Shown: positions 8,001 through 16,588 of the stretch, in pieces | Layout: each line of letters begins with the position of its first letter | Numbering within the stretch: position 1 is the first letter of the stretch | Source of the DNA: Belliella buryatensis | GTDB lineage: Bacteria; Bacteroidota; Bacteroidia; Cytophagales; Cyclobacteriaceae | Direction: 5' to 3' | Length of the DNA stretch: 64,000 bases | Assembly (NCBI RefSeq): GCF_900188245.1 | Contig: NZ_FZOK01000004.1 | Coordinates: 1-64,000, forward strand | Notes under the pieces: model-generated | What the model was told of the DNA's origin: nothing | Seen by the model: the letters and a program-made list of their open reading frames with translations, nothing else | The model's database searches: none | Position numbers and translations under genes: made by a program

Positions 8001-8974
8001 TTCCCTTGTAAAGCAATTGGAAGAGCATCAATCTCCATATCTTTCTCTGAGGCTATATAAACTTTACTTTTGCCTGTTCCATTTGTGTTAATTGCAAAAG
8101 TTACCATAAACCCACGTTTGAGAATAAAAGAGTTTACCGAATTATCGCCAAGTGGAATTGCTGATCCACGATAAATTAAATCTTCAGATATTTTAGCAGA
8201 AACTCCTTCAAAACTTAAAGAACTAAATACTTCAAGAGGGAAGTAAGACTGATCAATGGGCCTGATCAAAGAACCTTTTTGATAATATTGATTAATTCTA
8301 TAGCCAGCACCCAACGATGTTTCTAGTCCATTGATTGTTATTTTATTGTCTAACGCATTTCCAAGTTTATCAGGTGTGATCCCATCCCAATAGATCCAGG
8401 ATGCAGCATCCAAAAAGTCGAACTGAGTCAAGGAAGAAATAGAAGTAGTAGTAATTTTTAAGGTACTTTCATTATCCAAGGTCACTACTCCTCGAGTGAT
8501 TGCCGAAGAAGATTCCAGTTTGGAAGCATTCAGAGTTAACCCAAAATCCAAACATCCAAAAACGATATCTCCGGAAGCCATTACTTCGGCACCTTCTATA
8601 TAGAGGTTGAAAGGGATAGGTTGACCCGGATTTAATGTACCTGTTGCTGGTGTTTTATCTTTATCGGGGTCATGATCACTGAGGCAGATAACATTTGGAT
8701 TTTTATTAGCTCCTGGCAAGCATTCAGGCTTGGCAGACTGTCCGAGTTCTCCAATTTGACCTGGAGGAATAGGTGTCGATGGAGTTTGTACTGCCTCTCT
8801 CCAATTCAATTCATTAAAGAAATCATTGTCCACATCCCCTACCCAATAGAGGTATTTGTTGGATGGGCAGGGATTAGAGTTTCCTTGTAATGCGAGTACT
8901 TCTGATGGCATCATTAGGGAAAATCCCAAAACCAAAAGGAAGGCTGACATTACCTTTTTGTAAATTTGTTTCAT
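5063..8974 (-). CDS. Secreted GH128-like glycoside hydrolase with four CBM-like modules and T9SS tail
   Basis: The protein has 1,303 residues from ATG at 8974, with a signal peptide ending near MMPSEVLALQ. Residues about 330-560 resemble the glycosyl-hydrolase catalytic core of GH128: LGFNESDN supplies the acid/base Glu at about 401, VHWYDYG sits between, and IWITEFNANE supplies the nucleophile Glu at about 511. GH128 members are mainly endo-beta-1,3-glucanases. From about 613 to 1185 there are four beta-sandwich modules that begin with a FEAE-type motif and end with D(K/Q/R)(I/V), as in CBM6/CBM35. The last 80 residues (VFPNPVKAGQSLTI to KKLKVE) are a type IX secretion sorting domain. The first 300 residues are not recognised. 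A terminator and a 297-nt gap separate it from the PUL operon. Its substrate may be galactan rather than glucan, given the neighbours. Confidence 0.85.
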   Translation of the reverse strand: MKQIYKKVMSAFLLVLGFSLMMPSEVLALQGNSNPCPSNKYLYWVGDVDNDFFNELNWREAVQTPSTPIPPGQIGELGQSAKPECLPGANKNPNVICLSDHDPDKDKTPATGTLNPGQPIPFNLYIEGAEVMASGDIVFGCLDFGLTLNASKLESSSAITRGVVTLDNESTLKITTTSISSLTQFDFLDAASWIYWDGITPDKLGNALDNKITINGLETSLGAGYRINQYYQKGSLIRPIDQSYFPLEVFSSLSFEGVSAKISEDLIYRGSAIPLGDNSVNSFILKRGFMVTFAINTNGTGKSKVYIASEKDMEIDALPIALQGNVSFIRVVPWNWVTKKGTGKIHEQIDAGWFYNWNLNEKAKPNYDYVPMAWGASGTFPANIDQMIGLKTTTHILGFNESDNCFGQSGQFNNLCDPEVAVAYFENLMGTGVRLGSPAPRENGPTTWLLEFNRIAKERDVRFDFLAVHWYDYGSNPNNTPNANPEAIFNRFKNYLTNVYNIYQLPIWITEFNANENRSTAIQEEFLKLALPYLESLDYVERYAYFPPNPDLADPANNPETSEYTDENGNLTSIGELFLALESNPSIPMDTYASPNNLEGLDLPFVPKPVNSFAFEAECGDYLGSKWNVIQDENASNGYYIRGNVNKEGESPIAQQIHFEFDLDSESADQYRVWIRARNMGGNGSIRIAVNGNELSQVIPFVASSFTWFQIPRFYDLGEGRHRLTIEFPNSNILLDQVAFTSGPADFDLFLNEPGFCIPDSFTWGLVKTDFADFFEAENGNIGAAWKIKSADRAINGKYVTSTSAQQSSIVPPGSDGFLTYQITVEEADEYEFWAKIQAFDEEEYSLWISVDGEPFRKWQNLGNPLFEWYWKKFHHSYNEEDRKFSYFLTAGNHEVRIGYASGNVSIDRIAVASKGKLPEQIDPNVLLIQESLEFEAEFATILGNAVIQGCELASEGQYVNMGNNNSNGVRFEEVIAPESGLYELYIVYYSKVARAFSVRVNGENPIPQSAAPSGLWCFEGGNSAIHKIEVILKEGLNVIDINPFSGASPIIDKIKLEKSKRIAPTMISLEAEEAELIGSMQTPTCATASNGQVVNLGSNISNQINFRNININNSGIYSVEFHYFTPVLRKMRIITNGTAQTVDFLPTGAFCFEGGSPGTQTVELELQAGENVIQLTPIENAAPVIDKIVITSNDGGQEMMRTLIEQEVEVNTSSLLEYSEFKVFPNPVKAGQSLTIQVPGASSEAVPVYVSLTDMTGRTIYSNAMSNTESQTVTINNSLQKGIYVVLIQHGNQWFTKKLKVE

Positions 8975-9214
8975 GATATTTTTTGGTTTACTATTAATTG
9001 TTTTGATAAAAATCAAGCTCTAAATTACCTTATAAGAGCTTGTTTTAGGGGGCTATATCATTCAAAACAGAGGGGTAAAAAGTCTATTTTTCCGAACCTA
9101 AAGAACTCACTACCAAGCTGTCCAATTCTGGGGATTAACTTAGCCATGTACAAGATTTTGACCTTAGCTAAAAATAAACCTTCATCATATACCCTAGGCT
9201 ATAATGATTGAACT

Positions 9215-9250
9215 ATAAAAAAACACCTGAAGCGAAAGCCTCAGGTGTTA
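9215..9250 (-). terminator. Rho-independent terminator after the PUL operon
   Basis: AACACCTGA at 9222-9230 pairs with TCAGGTGTT at 9241-9249 around a GC-GAAA-GC core. On the minus strand the stem is followed by a run of T (9217-9221). It lies 22 nt after the stop of the last sulfatase gene and separates the operon from the GH128-like gene. Confidence 0.85.
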
Positions 9251-9271
9251 AAAATTAATACTCCCAATTAT

Positions 9272-10828
9272 TTACTTTAATTCCAATTGTTGGATTTTTT
9301 CATACTCGCTTCCTCTCAATTCCTCAAACCTTGCAATCAACTTCTTCAAAACCTCAGGCTGAGATTTTGCAAGGTTATTATTTTGACCAGGATCTGATTT
9401 AAGATTGTACAGCTGATATTCTGAATCATTTCCCAATTCTATATTAACAAGTTCATTTACTTTAGGCCCATCGTATGGCGGAATCATCATATAATCTCCA
9501 CTTCTCAAGGCTGTTCTAGACGTTGCTTCCAATATAATTTCAGCTCTACCCTCATTTGATGTTCCTAATAGCACATCCAATAGATCCACGCCATCTTCTG
9601 TTTTGATATCACTCCCCACCAAAGTTGATAATGAATTCAACAAATCAAGCTGTGAAACCAAGGCTTCGGACACTCCAGGCTGAATGGTTCCTTTCCAATA
9701 GGTCATAAAAGGCATTCTCGTTCCTGCTTCAAATAAGCTATATTTGCCTCCTCTAAAGGGGCCCCATGGTGTATGATTGCCGAGTTTTTCTACTGCATCA
9801 TCATAATAGCCATCATTCAAAACTGGTCCATTATCAGAAGAAAAAATCACTAAAGTATTTTCCAAAATCCCTTCTTCTTCCAGAATCTTCATAATCTCTC
9901 CTACACACCAATCTGCCTCCAAAATCACATCGCCTCTAGGACCCATCCCTGATTTTCCTTCAAATCTTGGATGTGGTGTTCTTGGCACATGAGGTTGCTG
10001 CATGGCATAATAAAGAAAAAATGGATTTTCTTCTCGGCTTTTTTCTTTGATAAACTGTTGGGCTTCTAGTAGGAAATGGTCAGCCATATCTTCGTCCACC
10101 CATTTGGCACTTTCGCCACCTTTCATGTAACCGATTCTTGGGATTCCATTGACAATGCTGCTGTTATGACCATGATGCCACATCATTTTGAGCAATTCAG
10201 GGTTATTTTTTCCTGTTGGTTCACCATCGAAGTTATTATCATAATCAACTAGAATAGGATCTTCTTTATCTAAACCAACAACATTCCCATTCTTGATATA
10301 CACCGTAGGTACTCTATCTTGAGTAGCAGCCATGATGTAAGCATAATCAAATCCCACTTCATTTGGTCCTGGGCTTATCTTTTTATTCCAATCGACAAAG
10401 CCATCTCCAAGACCTAAATGCCACTTACCCACGATTCCAGTATGATAACCTTTGGTTTTGAGCATTTTGGGAATCGTCATTTCATCGGTTTCAATCAATA
10501 ATGGTGCAGTACCAGGAAGTATTTTGGCATTGTCATTTCTCCAAGGATATGTCCCTGTCAATATTGCGTACCTGCTAGGTGTACATGTAGCAGAGGTGGC
10601 ATAGGCGTTGGTAAACTTTAGACCTTCATTGGCGAGTCTATCCATGTTTGGCGTATAGATTTCTGTGGCCCCGTAAGCACTCAAGTCTCCATAGCCTAAA
10701 TCATCTAAATAAATGATCAAGACATTGGGTTTTTTAGCCTCAGTTATTTCTTCACTTTCTTTGGATTGACAAGAGAAAATCATTAATAAACTCAGAAAAA
10801 GAAAATTCAATATTTTAGTAAAATGCAT
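9272..10828 (-). CDS. S1-family sulfatase, predicted lipoprotein
   Basis: Type I sulfatases hydrolyse sulfate esters using a formylglycine made from Cys or Ser. This 518-residue protein has a lipoprotein signal ending MIFSC (C20), metal-binding LDDLGYGDL at 41-49, and the modification motif C82-TPSRYAILTG, which needs formylglycine-generating enzyme. GKWHLG and the metal-binding SDNGP motif follow further on. It is the last gene of the minus-strand operon, 23 nt after another sulfatase. It differs from the other three in length and in its C-terminal part, so it probably removes a different sulfate position. The exact SulfAtlas subfamily cannot be given from reading alone. Confidence 0.93.
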   Translation of the reverse strand: MHFTKILNFLFLSLLMIFSCQSKESEEITEAKKPNVLIIYLDDLGYGDLSAYGATEIYTPNMDRLANEGLKFTNAYATSATCTPSRYAILTGTYPWRNDNAKILPGTAPLLIETDEMTIPKMLKTKGYHTGIVGKWHLGLGDGFVDWNKKISPGPNEVGFDYAYIMAATQDRVPTVYIKNGNVVGLDKEDPILVDYDNNFDGEPTGKNNPELLKMMWHHGHNSSIVNGIPRIGYMKGGESAKWVDEDMADHFLLEAQQFIKEKSREENPFFLYYAMQQPHVPRTPHPRFEGKSGMGPRGDVILEADWCVGEIMKILEEEGILENTLVIFSSDNGPVLNDGYYDDAVEKLGNHTPWGPFRGGKYSLFEAGTRMPFMTYWKGTIQPGVSEALVSQLDLLNSLSTLVGSDIKTEDGVDLLDVLLGTSNEGRAEIILEATSRTALRSGDYMMIPPYDGPKVNELVNIELGNDSEYQLYNLKSDPGQNNNLAKSQPEVLKKLIARFEELRGSEYEKIQQLELK

Positions 10829-10851
10829 AAGTTTATTTTTCTATTAGACTA

Positions 10852-12240
10852 TTACTTATTCTCAGGCTGGCTAATCAGGTAGGTCTTATCATAAAGATCA
10901 CGTTGTTTGGCTTTCCATTCAGCACCTTCTAGGAATAAAGGATGAGGCAAAGCCAAATCCCAATCGCCTAGTTTACGGAGAAGCCTTTCAGCTACCTCAG
11001 GATATTGTAAAACTAAGTTATGCTGTTCTGAAATATCCTTTGAAATATCAAATAATAGAGGTAATCTATCAGGTATTCTTATTAGTTTCCAATTTTCTTC
11101 TAGAATACCAGCACTAACAGTAAATTTCCATTTTAAAGTTTGGTGGGGAATTCCTTGTTTTTCTCCATTTAGAAAAGGAATTAGATTTACACCATCCAAA
11201 CTATCCTGTTCTACTACTTTAATTCCGACCGATTCCAAGAATGTTGGCATCAAGTCTAATGCAGAAACGGCTGGTGTATAAGTAACACCTTGAGGCAAGG
11301 TTCCGTCCCATTGGATCATCATCGGAACTCGGATACCACCTTCTAGCAAAATACCTTTCTGACCATTAAAAGGTGCGTTGTTTGAGTGATTTTGATCTAC
11401 TGGACCACCATTATCACTTAAAAAAACGATCATAGTGTTTTCCATCAACCCTTCTTCTTTCAAAGTTTGGACAATTCTACCCACATTGATATCAAGTCGA
11501 TGCACCATAGCCAAATAAATCCTTCTATCCTTATCAGAAATGTGAGAAAACAAAGCTAAATCTTCTTCAGTCGCATGCATGGGTGCATGAGGAGCATTGA
11601 ATGAAGCATACAGAAAAAAAGGACGATCTTTGTGACGTTTGATGAAATTAATACATTCATCACCTTTGTCATCAGTAAGATATGTGATTTCTTGAGGCGT
11701 TCTATAATTACTTTCCAAGGGTGCTAAATATCCTTGTCCTTCCTTCTCTGATTTAAAATAATGATGTCCCCCAGCCAAATATCCCCAAAATTCATCAAAG
11801 CCTCTATTTATTGGATGAAACTGTGGATTTGAGCCAAGATGCCATTTGCCTATTATCCCAGATACATAACCAGCTTCCTTCAACCGGTCTGCAATGGTTT
11901 TTTGTTCAATAGGGAGACCAGCATATTCAGGATCAAATCCCTTTTGATTAATTGCAAGGTTATTATCATAGCCGAAACTAACCTGATTTTTCCCTGTCAA
12001 CAAGCCTGCTCTAGATGGACTACAAACAGGTGCTGATACATAGGCCTGTGTGAAATTCACACCTCCTTTGGCTATGGCGTCTATATTTGGGGTTTGAATT
12101 TGTTTACTGCCATTCAAACTCAGGTCTGCATAACCCAAGTCATCTGCAAGAATCACAATGAAATTAGGCTTGGATGATTGGGCAAAAACCGAAACATCCA
12201 AGCAAAAAAATAACCCTATATAAATGAATAATTTGTTCAT
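10852..12240 (-). CDS. S1-family sulfatase, secreted
   Basis: The 462-residue product is read from ATG at 12240; a TTG nine nucleotides upstream is less likely. It has a signal peptide ending SVFAQ, the ADDLGYADL metal site, and the formylglycine motif C73-SPSRAGLLTG. Further landmarks are GKWHLG, APHAPMHA and SDNGGP. It starts 5 nt after the GH43 stop, so the two are tightly coupled. It resembles the sulfatase at 15062-16474 (shared NGSxQIxTPNID and GFDEFWG/GFNEFYG segments) more than the one immediately downstream. Confidence 0.93.
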   Translation of the reverse strand: MNKLFIYIGLFFCLDVSVFAQSSKPNFIVILADDLGYADLSLNGSKQIQTPNIDAIAKGGVNFTQAYVSAPVCSPSRAGLLTGKNQVSFGYDNNLAINQKGFDPEYAGLPIEQKTIADRLKEAGYVSGIIGKWHLGSNPQFHPINRGFDEFWGYLAGGHHYFKSEKEGQGYLAPLESNYRTPQEITYLTDDKGDECINFIKRHKDRPFFLYASFNAPHAPMHATEEDLALFSHISDKDRRIYLAMVHRLDINVGRIVQTLKEEGLMENTMIVFLSDNGGPVDQNHSNNAPFNGQKGILLEGGIRVPMMIQWDGTLPQGVTYTPAVSALDLMPTFLESVGIKVVEQDSLDGVNLIPFLNGEKQGIPHQTLKWKFTVSAGILEENWKLIRIPDRLPLLFDISKDISEQHNLVLQYPEVAERLLRKLGDWDLALPHPLFLEGAEWKAKQRDLYDKTYLISQPENK

Positions 12241-12245
12241 AAATT

Positions 12246-13382
12246 TCAATTTTTATCAAAAAAGGTAAGATTCCAATTATCTCTCCACCTCAAAACAGGT
12301 TTTTGGTTTTCAAACTCAACGGGAAGAAAAATATAACTTCCGTCGATAGGATTATCAGGTGTCCATCTATCTCCTACGAAAATAAAAGCATCTTTTTTGC
12401 CAATAACTGGAATTACGGCTGTACTTTGAGACCAAAAGGTAGTCTTCATTTCATCCTCTGTACCTATACACATATTTCCTAATGCAGTCCATGGGCCCAT
12501 GGGATGGTCAGCTACCGCAGATTTTCCTGGATTTGGTTTCCAACCTGTTAACCCGGAAGAAAACATATAATACTTTCCGTCCTTTTTAAATATCGCAGGG
12601 GCTTCATTTTGCTCTCCATGAAGTACTCGGGTATAATTTCCAGAAAAATCCATATAGTCTTCAGTCAATTCTGCTACATGAAGTGTTTGATTATTTTCTG
12701 AAGAATGTACATGATATGCTTTGCCATCCTCGTCTACGAAAAGGGTCATATCTCGTGCCATTTGACCTTTTTCAAAATCTCTTCTCAAATACAACCCTAA
12801 CCTAACAGCATCTTTCCATTCTGGGGAAGGTCTCACATAACTATCAACATCAGCGGATAATGATTTAAGACTATCTGGGTAATTCGTTGGCCATATTCCA
12901 GCATGAGGATTGATACTTTTGATATAAGTATAAGGGCCTGTGATATTGTCGCTTATAGCTAGACCTGTCATAGCAGCTTCATAGCCTCTATCCTTGAGTT
13001 CGTGGTGAAACCACATCACAAACTTCTTTGTCTTTTCATTATAAATCACTTTTGGCCTTTCAATGATACAACCCTTTACCAAAAGAGAATTGGGATCATC
13101 ATGGACTTCCAATGCGATACCTTCATTTTTCCAATTATAAAGGTCTTTAGATGAATAAACTCCCACACCTACTTGGGCTTTATTTCCTTCTTCACCTGCA
13201 ATCTTATGCTCTCCAAACCAATAATAAGTATCATTATGAATCAAAAAACCTCCGCCATGTGCATTGATATGTGTATTTTGATCATCAAGCCATACTTGAC
13301 CTGGGGAAAAACTCTGGTATTTCATTTGACAAGCAAGTAGGAAGGTCAATGATAGAATCGTTATTGCAAATATTTTTTTCAT
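12246..13382 (-). CDS. GH43 glycoside hydrolase, exo-beta-1,3-galactanase-like lipoprotein
   Basis: The product has 378 residues with a lipobox ending FLLAC (C18). The N-terminal HINAHGGGFLIHNDTYYW and the WFGEHK that follows, together with the later EAPAIFKKDGKYYMFSSG and GWKPNP segments, match GH43 of the subfamily 24 or 34 kind. Those subfamilies include exo-beta-1,3-galactanases and related side-chain enzymes. The Glu in NEAPAIF would be the catalytic acid. It acts in the periplasm or on the surface. It sits 13 nt after the beta-helix gene and 5 nt before a sulfatase. A galactanase function fits the neighbouring galM-galT pair. The subfamily call is from remembered motifs and should be checked. 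Confidence 0.8.
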   Translation of the reverse strand: MKKIFAITILSLTFLLACQMKYQSFSPGQVWLDDQNTHINAHGGGFLIHNDTYYWFGEHKIAGEEGNKAQVGVGVYSSKDLYNWKNEGIALEVHDDPNSLLVKGCIIERPKVIYNEKTKKFVMWFHHELKDRGYEAAMTGLAISDNITGPYTYIKSINPHAGIWPTNYPDSLKSLSADVDSYVRPSPEWKDAVRLGLYLRRDFEKGQMARDMTLFVDEDGKAYHVHSSENNQTLHVAELTEDYMDFSGNYTRVLHGEQNEAPAIFKKDGKYYMFSSGLTGWKPNPGKSAVADHPMGPWTALGNMCIGTEDEMKTTFWSQSTAVIPVIGKKDAFIFVGDRWTPDNPIDGSYIFLPVEFENQKPVLRWRDNWNLTFFDKN

Positions 13383-13395
13383 TTGTATGCCATTT

Positions 13396-15036
13396 TTAAT
13401 TGTTAATAAATTTTATAGCGCCAATACTTGGGTTGGCATCAATTGGGTTTGTTAGAAAATCCTGATTCATTTCTAAGCCAGACATCAAGCCAAAGTCATC
13501 GCCTGGGATAAAAGATATCGGAATGCCTTTTGTAACCACATCATCCAAAGGAATATAATCCTGAGGATCCAAACCTCCAGCATTTTTAAATCTAGCGGAG
13601 CCAAAAAGAGGCTTTTGATCATTCAACATGCTATTTTTTGGCCAGTTGGTTGAATGGAGAAAAAGGTTATTTTCAAAGAGAACCCTTTGCAAATTCTTAT
13701 CTCCTTTACTTTCATCCTGTTTGTATTGGTCTCCAGCAACAAACTCAACAGGGCCTTCCAAATGGAAGATATTATTGACAATCAAAAGACCATTAGAACC
13801 ATTATCAACTGCAATTTTTGAAGTCTGGCCAGGTTTGACATAAATTGTGTTGTTATAGAAATAAGAGTTTATTGGGCCTTTTCTAGGTTTTTGTTCCCCT
13901 TGATATCCACTTAGCCAAAATATTTTCCCTTCTTGAAAAGCACCGTTTTCTCCTTTGATTCTGTGGCCATCATTTACACTGATATTGAAGCGGTAGGCGC
14001 AATTGTAGTTATTTCCTAAAATCTCACAGAACCCACCTGCATTCTCCGCACTAAAGTTGTATTGAAGAATTACATTATCACAATTGAAATCAATATGAGC
14101 ACCTGCAGAATCTCCTGGTCCATTGGCATGTGTAAACCTATTATGTTCTATCATGACATAAGAAGCTGACCAAGTCCAAAGTCCTGAGCCCCTACCCCAT
14201 TTCCTAGAATCGTCTTCACTGCCAGAGTAACTCACATCATTACCTTTCACATGAACAAACTTGACACCTGACATTTGGATTCCCGGACCCCCTGTTCGGG
14301 TTACTTCATTATCATAGATCCGAATGTTTCGAATATTCTGCCTTTGCGTTCCTGTTAGTTTGATTCCTGTGTGACTTACATTTTCAATTCGTGTTTTTTT
14401 GATTTCAATCTGCTCTATTTCTGAATTATCTTGTGCAACCAATCGGATTCCCCATCCATATTTTTGGGTACCATTAGCAGACCGTACCTCTGTTTGAGAC
14501 CTACTAACACCCTCTTTTTCATGAAATACATTTTTTATATTCAAGTCTTCCAAATGGATGTTTTGAATCTTATCATTTCCGATTCCTAAAAGCATTACAC
14601 CTACACGCATTTCTCCATAGCCAATATCATCTAAGGGTCCATTTGCACTAATCTCAAGACTTCTAATGATGATATGACTTGAGTTGGATACAAAGACACC
14701 ATTCAAAAGACCTCGGGCATTGATGATGGCTTTGCCTATTGAGGTGGTTCCATTATTTTGATAAGAGTCTATGAGGATGGGATGCTCAAAACTTCCATGA
14801 ACATTGATGATTGATAAAGTTTCGGTAAACTCTTCTCCAGCAGCCAATAGTATCCGATCACCTGGCTCTAGTTTCAATTCGCCTAATTTACCCAAAGATT
14901 TAAATGGTGACATTTCAGAAGTACCATTAGCGAGATCGTTACCAGTTTTAGGATGGAAATAATAGTCTATTGCTTCTGCACCGTAGGTGAAGTATAACAG
15001 AAGAATTACAATACATACAGAAACTTTTGTCTTCAT
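13396..15036 (-). CDS. Right-handed parallel beta-helix protein, exported
   Basis: The start at ATG 15036 gives a 546-residue protein with a clean signal peptide (MKTKVSVCIVILLLYF...GAEA). An ATG at 15069 overlaps the stop of the sulfatase upstream and would add 11 residues; either is possible. The start YYFHPKTGNDLANGTSEMSP and SLGKLGELKLEPGDRILLAAG is typical of parallel beta-helix proteins, and many short repeats of the kind NVSHTGIKLTG, IYDNEVTRTGGPGIQMSG and VKGNDVSYSG follow. Such folds serve in polysaccharide lyases and in glycoside hydrolases such as GH28, GH120 and GH141. I cannot place this one in a numbered family. Its position inside the operon argues for action on the same glycan. 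Confidence 0.8.
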   Translation of the reverse strand: MKTKVSVCIVILLLYFTYGAEAIDYYFHPKTGNDLANGTSEMSPFKSLGKLGELKLEPGDRILLAAGEEFTETLSIINVHGSFEHPILIDSYQNNGTTSIGKAIINARGLLNGVFVSNSSHIIIRSLEISANGPLDDIGYGEMRVGVMLLGIGNDKIQNIHLEDLNIKNVFHEKEGVSRSQTEVRSANGTQKYGWGIRLVAQDNSEIEQIEIKKTRIENVSHTGIKLTGTQRQNIRNIRIYDNEVTRTGGPGIQMSGVKFVHVKGNDVSYSGSEDDSRKWGRGSGLWTWSASYVMIEHNRFTHANGPGDSAGAHIDFNCDNVILQYNFSAENAGGFCEILGNNYNCAYRFNISVNDGHRIKGENGAFQEGKIFWLSGYQGEQKPRKGPINSYFYNNTIYVKPGQTSKIAVDNGSNGLLIVNNIFHLEGPVEFVAGDQYKQDESKGDKNLQRVLFENNLFLHSTNWPKNSMLNDQKPLFGSARFKNAGGLDPQDYIPLDDVVTKGIPISFIPGDDFGLMSGLEMNQDFLTNPIDANPSIGAIKFINN

Positions 15037-15061
15037 AGATAATACTGTGATCTGTGGGTTT

Positions 15062-16474
15062 TTATTCATTGGATTTTTTACCGAAACGATCAGGATTCAA
15101 TTTTGAGTAGGCCTCATCTTCCATCAAACCCATAAAAAGAGGATCTTTCAAATAGCTTTTCCAACTATTGATTTTTTCTGTCAAATCATTTAGCTGAAAT
15201 TGATTATCTAAGGCAAGATTTCTTTTTTCAGAAATATCAGACTTGATATCAAATAAGTTTTGTTGTTTTGGATCAGTTATCATTTTAAAGTCAGCAGTTC
15301 GGATTGCATAGCGATCAACTTTGTGATTTCTCCAAAATAAAGCTTCATGTGGTGCATTTTTATTTTCACCTCTTAGAAAAGGAATTAAATTCACTCCATC
15401 CAAATCATTTTTGGTTCGAGCGCCTAACACACCTGCTATCGTCCCGAAGATATCAAGTGAAATAATGGGATGATCATAGGTGTGACCTGCTGGTATAACA
15501 CCCTTCCATTGGACAGCAAAAGGCACCCTCACTCCTCCTTCAAAAAAATCTCCCTTTTTACCTCTTAAAGGTTTGTTGTCAGAGGCGTTATCTGCGGTAG
15601 GTCCCCCATTGTCTGAAAGAAAAAATACAAGGGTATTTTCTTCTATTCCTAAATCCCTCAACAAATCTAAAATATCACCCACTCCATCATCCACTGCCGA
15701 AACCATTGCCGCATAGGTTTTCCTTTTTTCATTTGAAATATTTGGAAATCTTTTCAAATATTTTTCAGTCGCTTGTAAAGGACCGTGTGGAGCATTGTAA
15801 GAAAGAAATAAAAAGAATGGATCTTTATGATTCCTTTGAATAAACGAAACAGCTTCTCTGGAAAAAGCGTCTGTCAGATACTCATTTTCTTCTACCCTAC
15901 TTTGATTTTTTAATAACTTGGTTCTGTATGATCCATATTCAGTTCTAACTTCAAATTCATCAAGTAAAGTCAGATTCTCTGGGAAGTATTGGTGCCCACC
16001 ACCAAGAAAACCATAAAACTCATTAAATCCTCGATTGTTAGGATGCATTGATTGATGAACTCCTAAATGCCACTTTCCTATAATAGAAGTTTTGTAGTCA
16101 GCTGCTTGAAGGTAATCTCCAAGAGTCTGTTCTGTGAGTGGAAGACCCATAGTGGAATCGTTAGGCGCATATAATGGATTATCTCCAAACCCAAATTTAT
16201 CTTGATATCTGCCAGTAATTAAACCGGCCCTACTTGGCCCACAAACTGCATAAGACACATACCCTGAAGAAAATACAGTTCCATTCGCTGCAATTCTATC
16301 AATATTTGGGGTTGGTATTTGGTCACTTCCATTAAAACCCACATCAGCATATCCTTGATCATCGGTTAAGATGATTATCAGATTAGGCTTTTGGATAGAT
16401 TGACTATTTACCTTCAAGTTGATAGTAAAGAAAATCACCAAAAGCGATATATGGAGTTTAAACAAAGACATCAT
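15062..16474 (-). CDS. S1-family sulfatase, secreted
   Basis: This 470-residue protein has a signal peptide ending KVNSQ, the LTDDQGYADV metal site, and the formylglycine motif C78-GPSRAGLITG. GKWHLG, NAPHGPLQA and SDNGGPT follow. Its stop overlaps the alternative start of the beta-helix gene. It lies 114 nt after the GH16 gene in the same operon. The close resemblance to the sulfatase at 10852-12240 suggests an old duplication with later divergence. Confidence 0.93.
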   Translation of the reverse strand: MMSLFKLHISLLVIFFTINLKVNSQSIQKPNLIIILTDDQGYADVGFNGSDQIPTPNIDRIAANGTVFSSGYVSYAVCGPSRAGLITGRYQDKFGFGDNPLYAPNDSTMGLPLTEQTLGDYLQAADYKTSIIGKWHLGVHQSMHPNNRGFNEFYGFLGGGHQYFPENLTLLDEFEVRTEYGSYRTKLLKNQSRVEENEYLTDAFSREAVSFIQRNHKDPFFLFLSYNAPHGPLQATEKYLKRFPNISNEKRKTYAAMVSAVDDGVGDILDLLRDLGIEENTLVFFLSDNGGPTADNASDNKPLRGKKGDFFEGGVRVPFAVQWKGVIPAGHTYDHPIISLDIFGTIAGVLGARTKNDLDGVNLIPFLRGENKNAPHEALFWRNHKVDRYAIRTADFKMITDPKQQNLFDIKSDISEKRNLALDNQFQLNDLTEKINSWKSYLKDPLFMGLMEDEAYSKLNPDRFGKKSNE

Positions 16475-16588
16475 TAAATTTGGTTAAAATATAAATCAAG
16501 TTTATTTAGATTTCTGAAATGCTAGGCAGCTACTTGTTTGATGTAAGAGCGGCTAGAATTTGAAACTTATGCGCATTTTCGTGAGACT

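Noticed and set aside
8966-9211. Plus-strand frame of 81 codons over the GH128-like gene start
   Set aside because: It covers the signal peptide region of the large gene on the other strand and the AT-rich gap after it, with no family match and no ribosome site.
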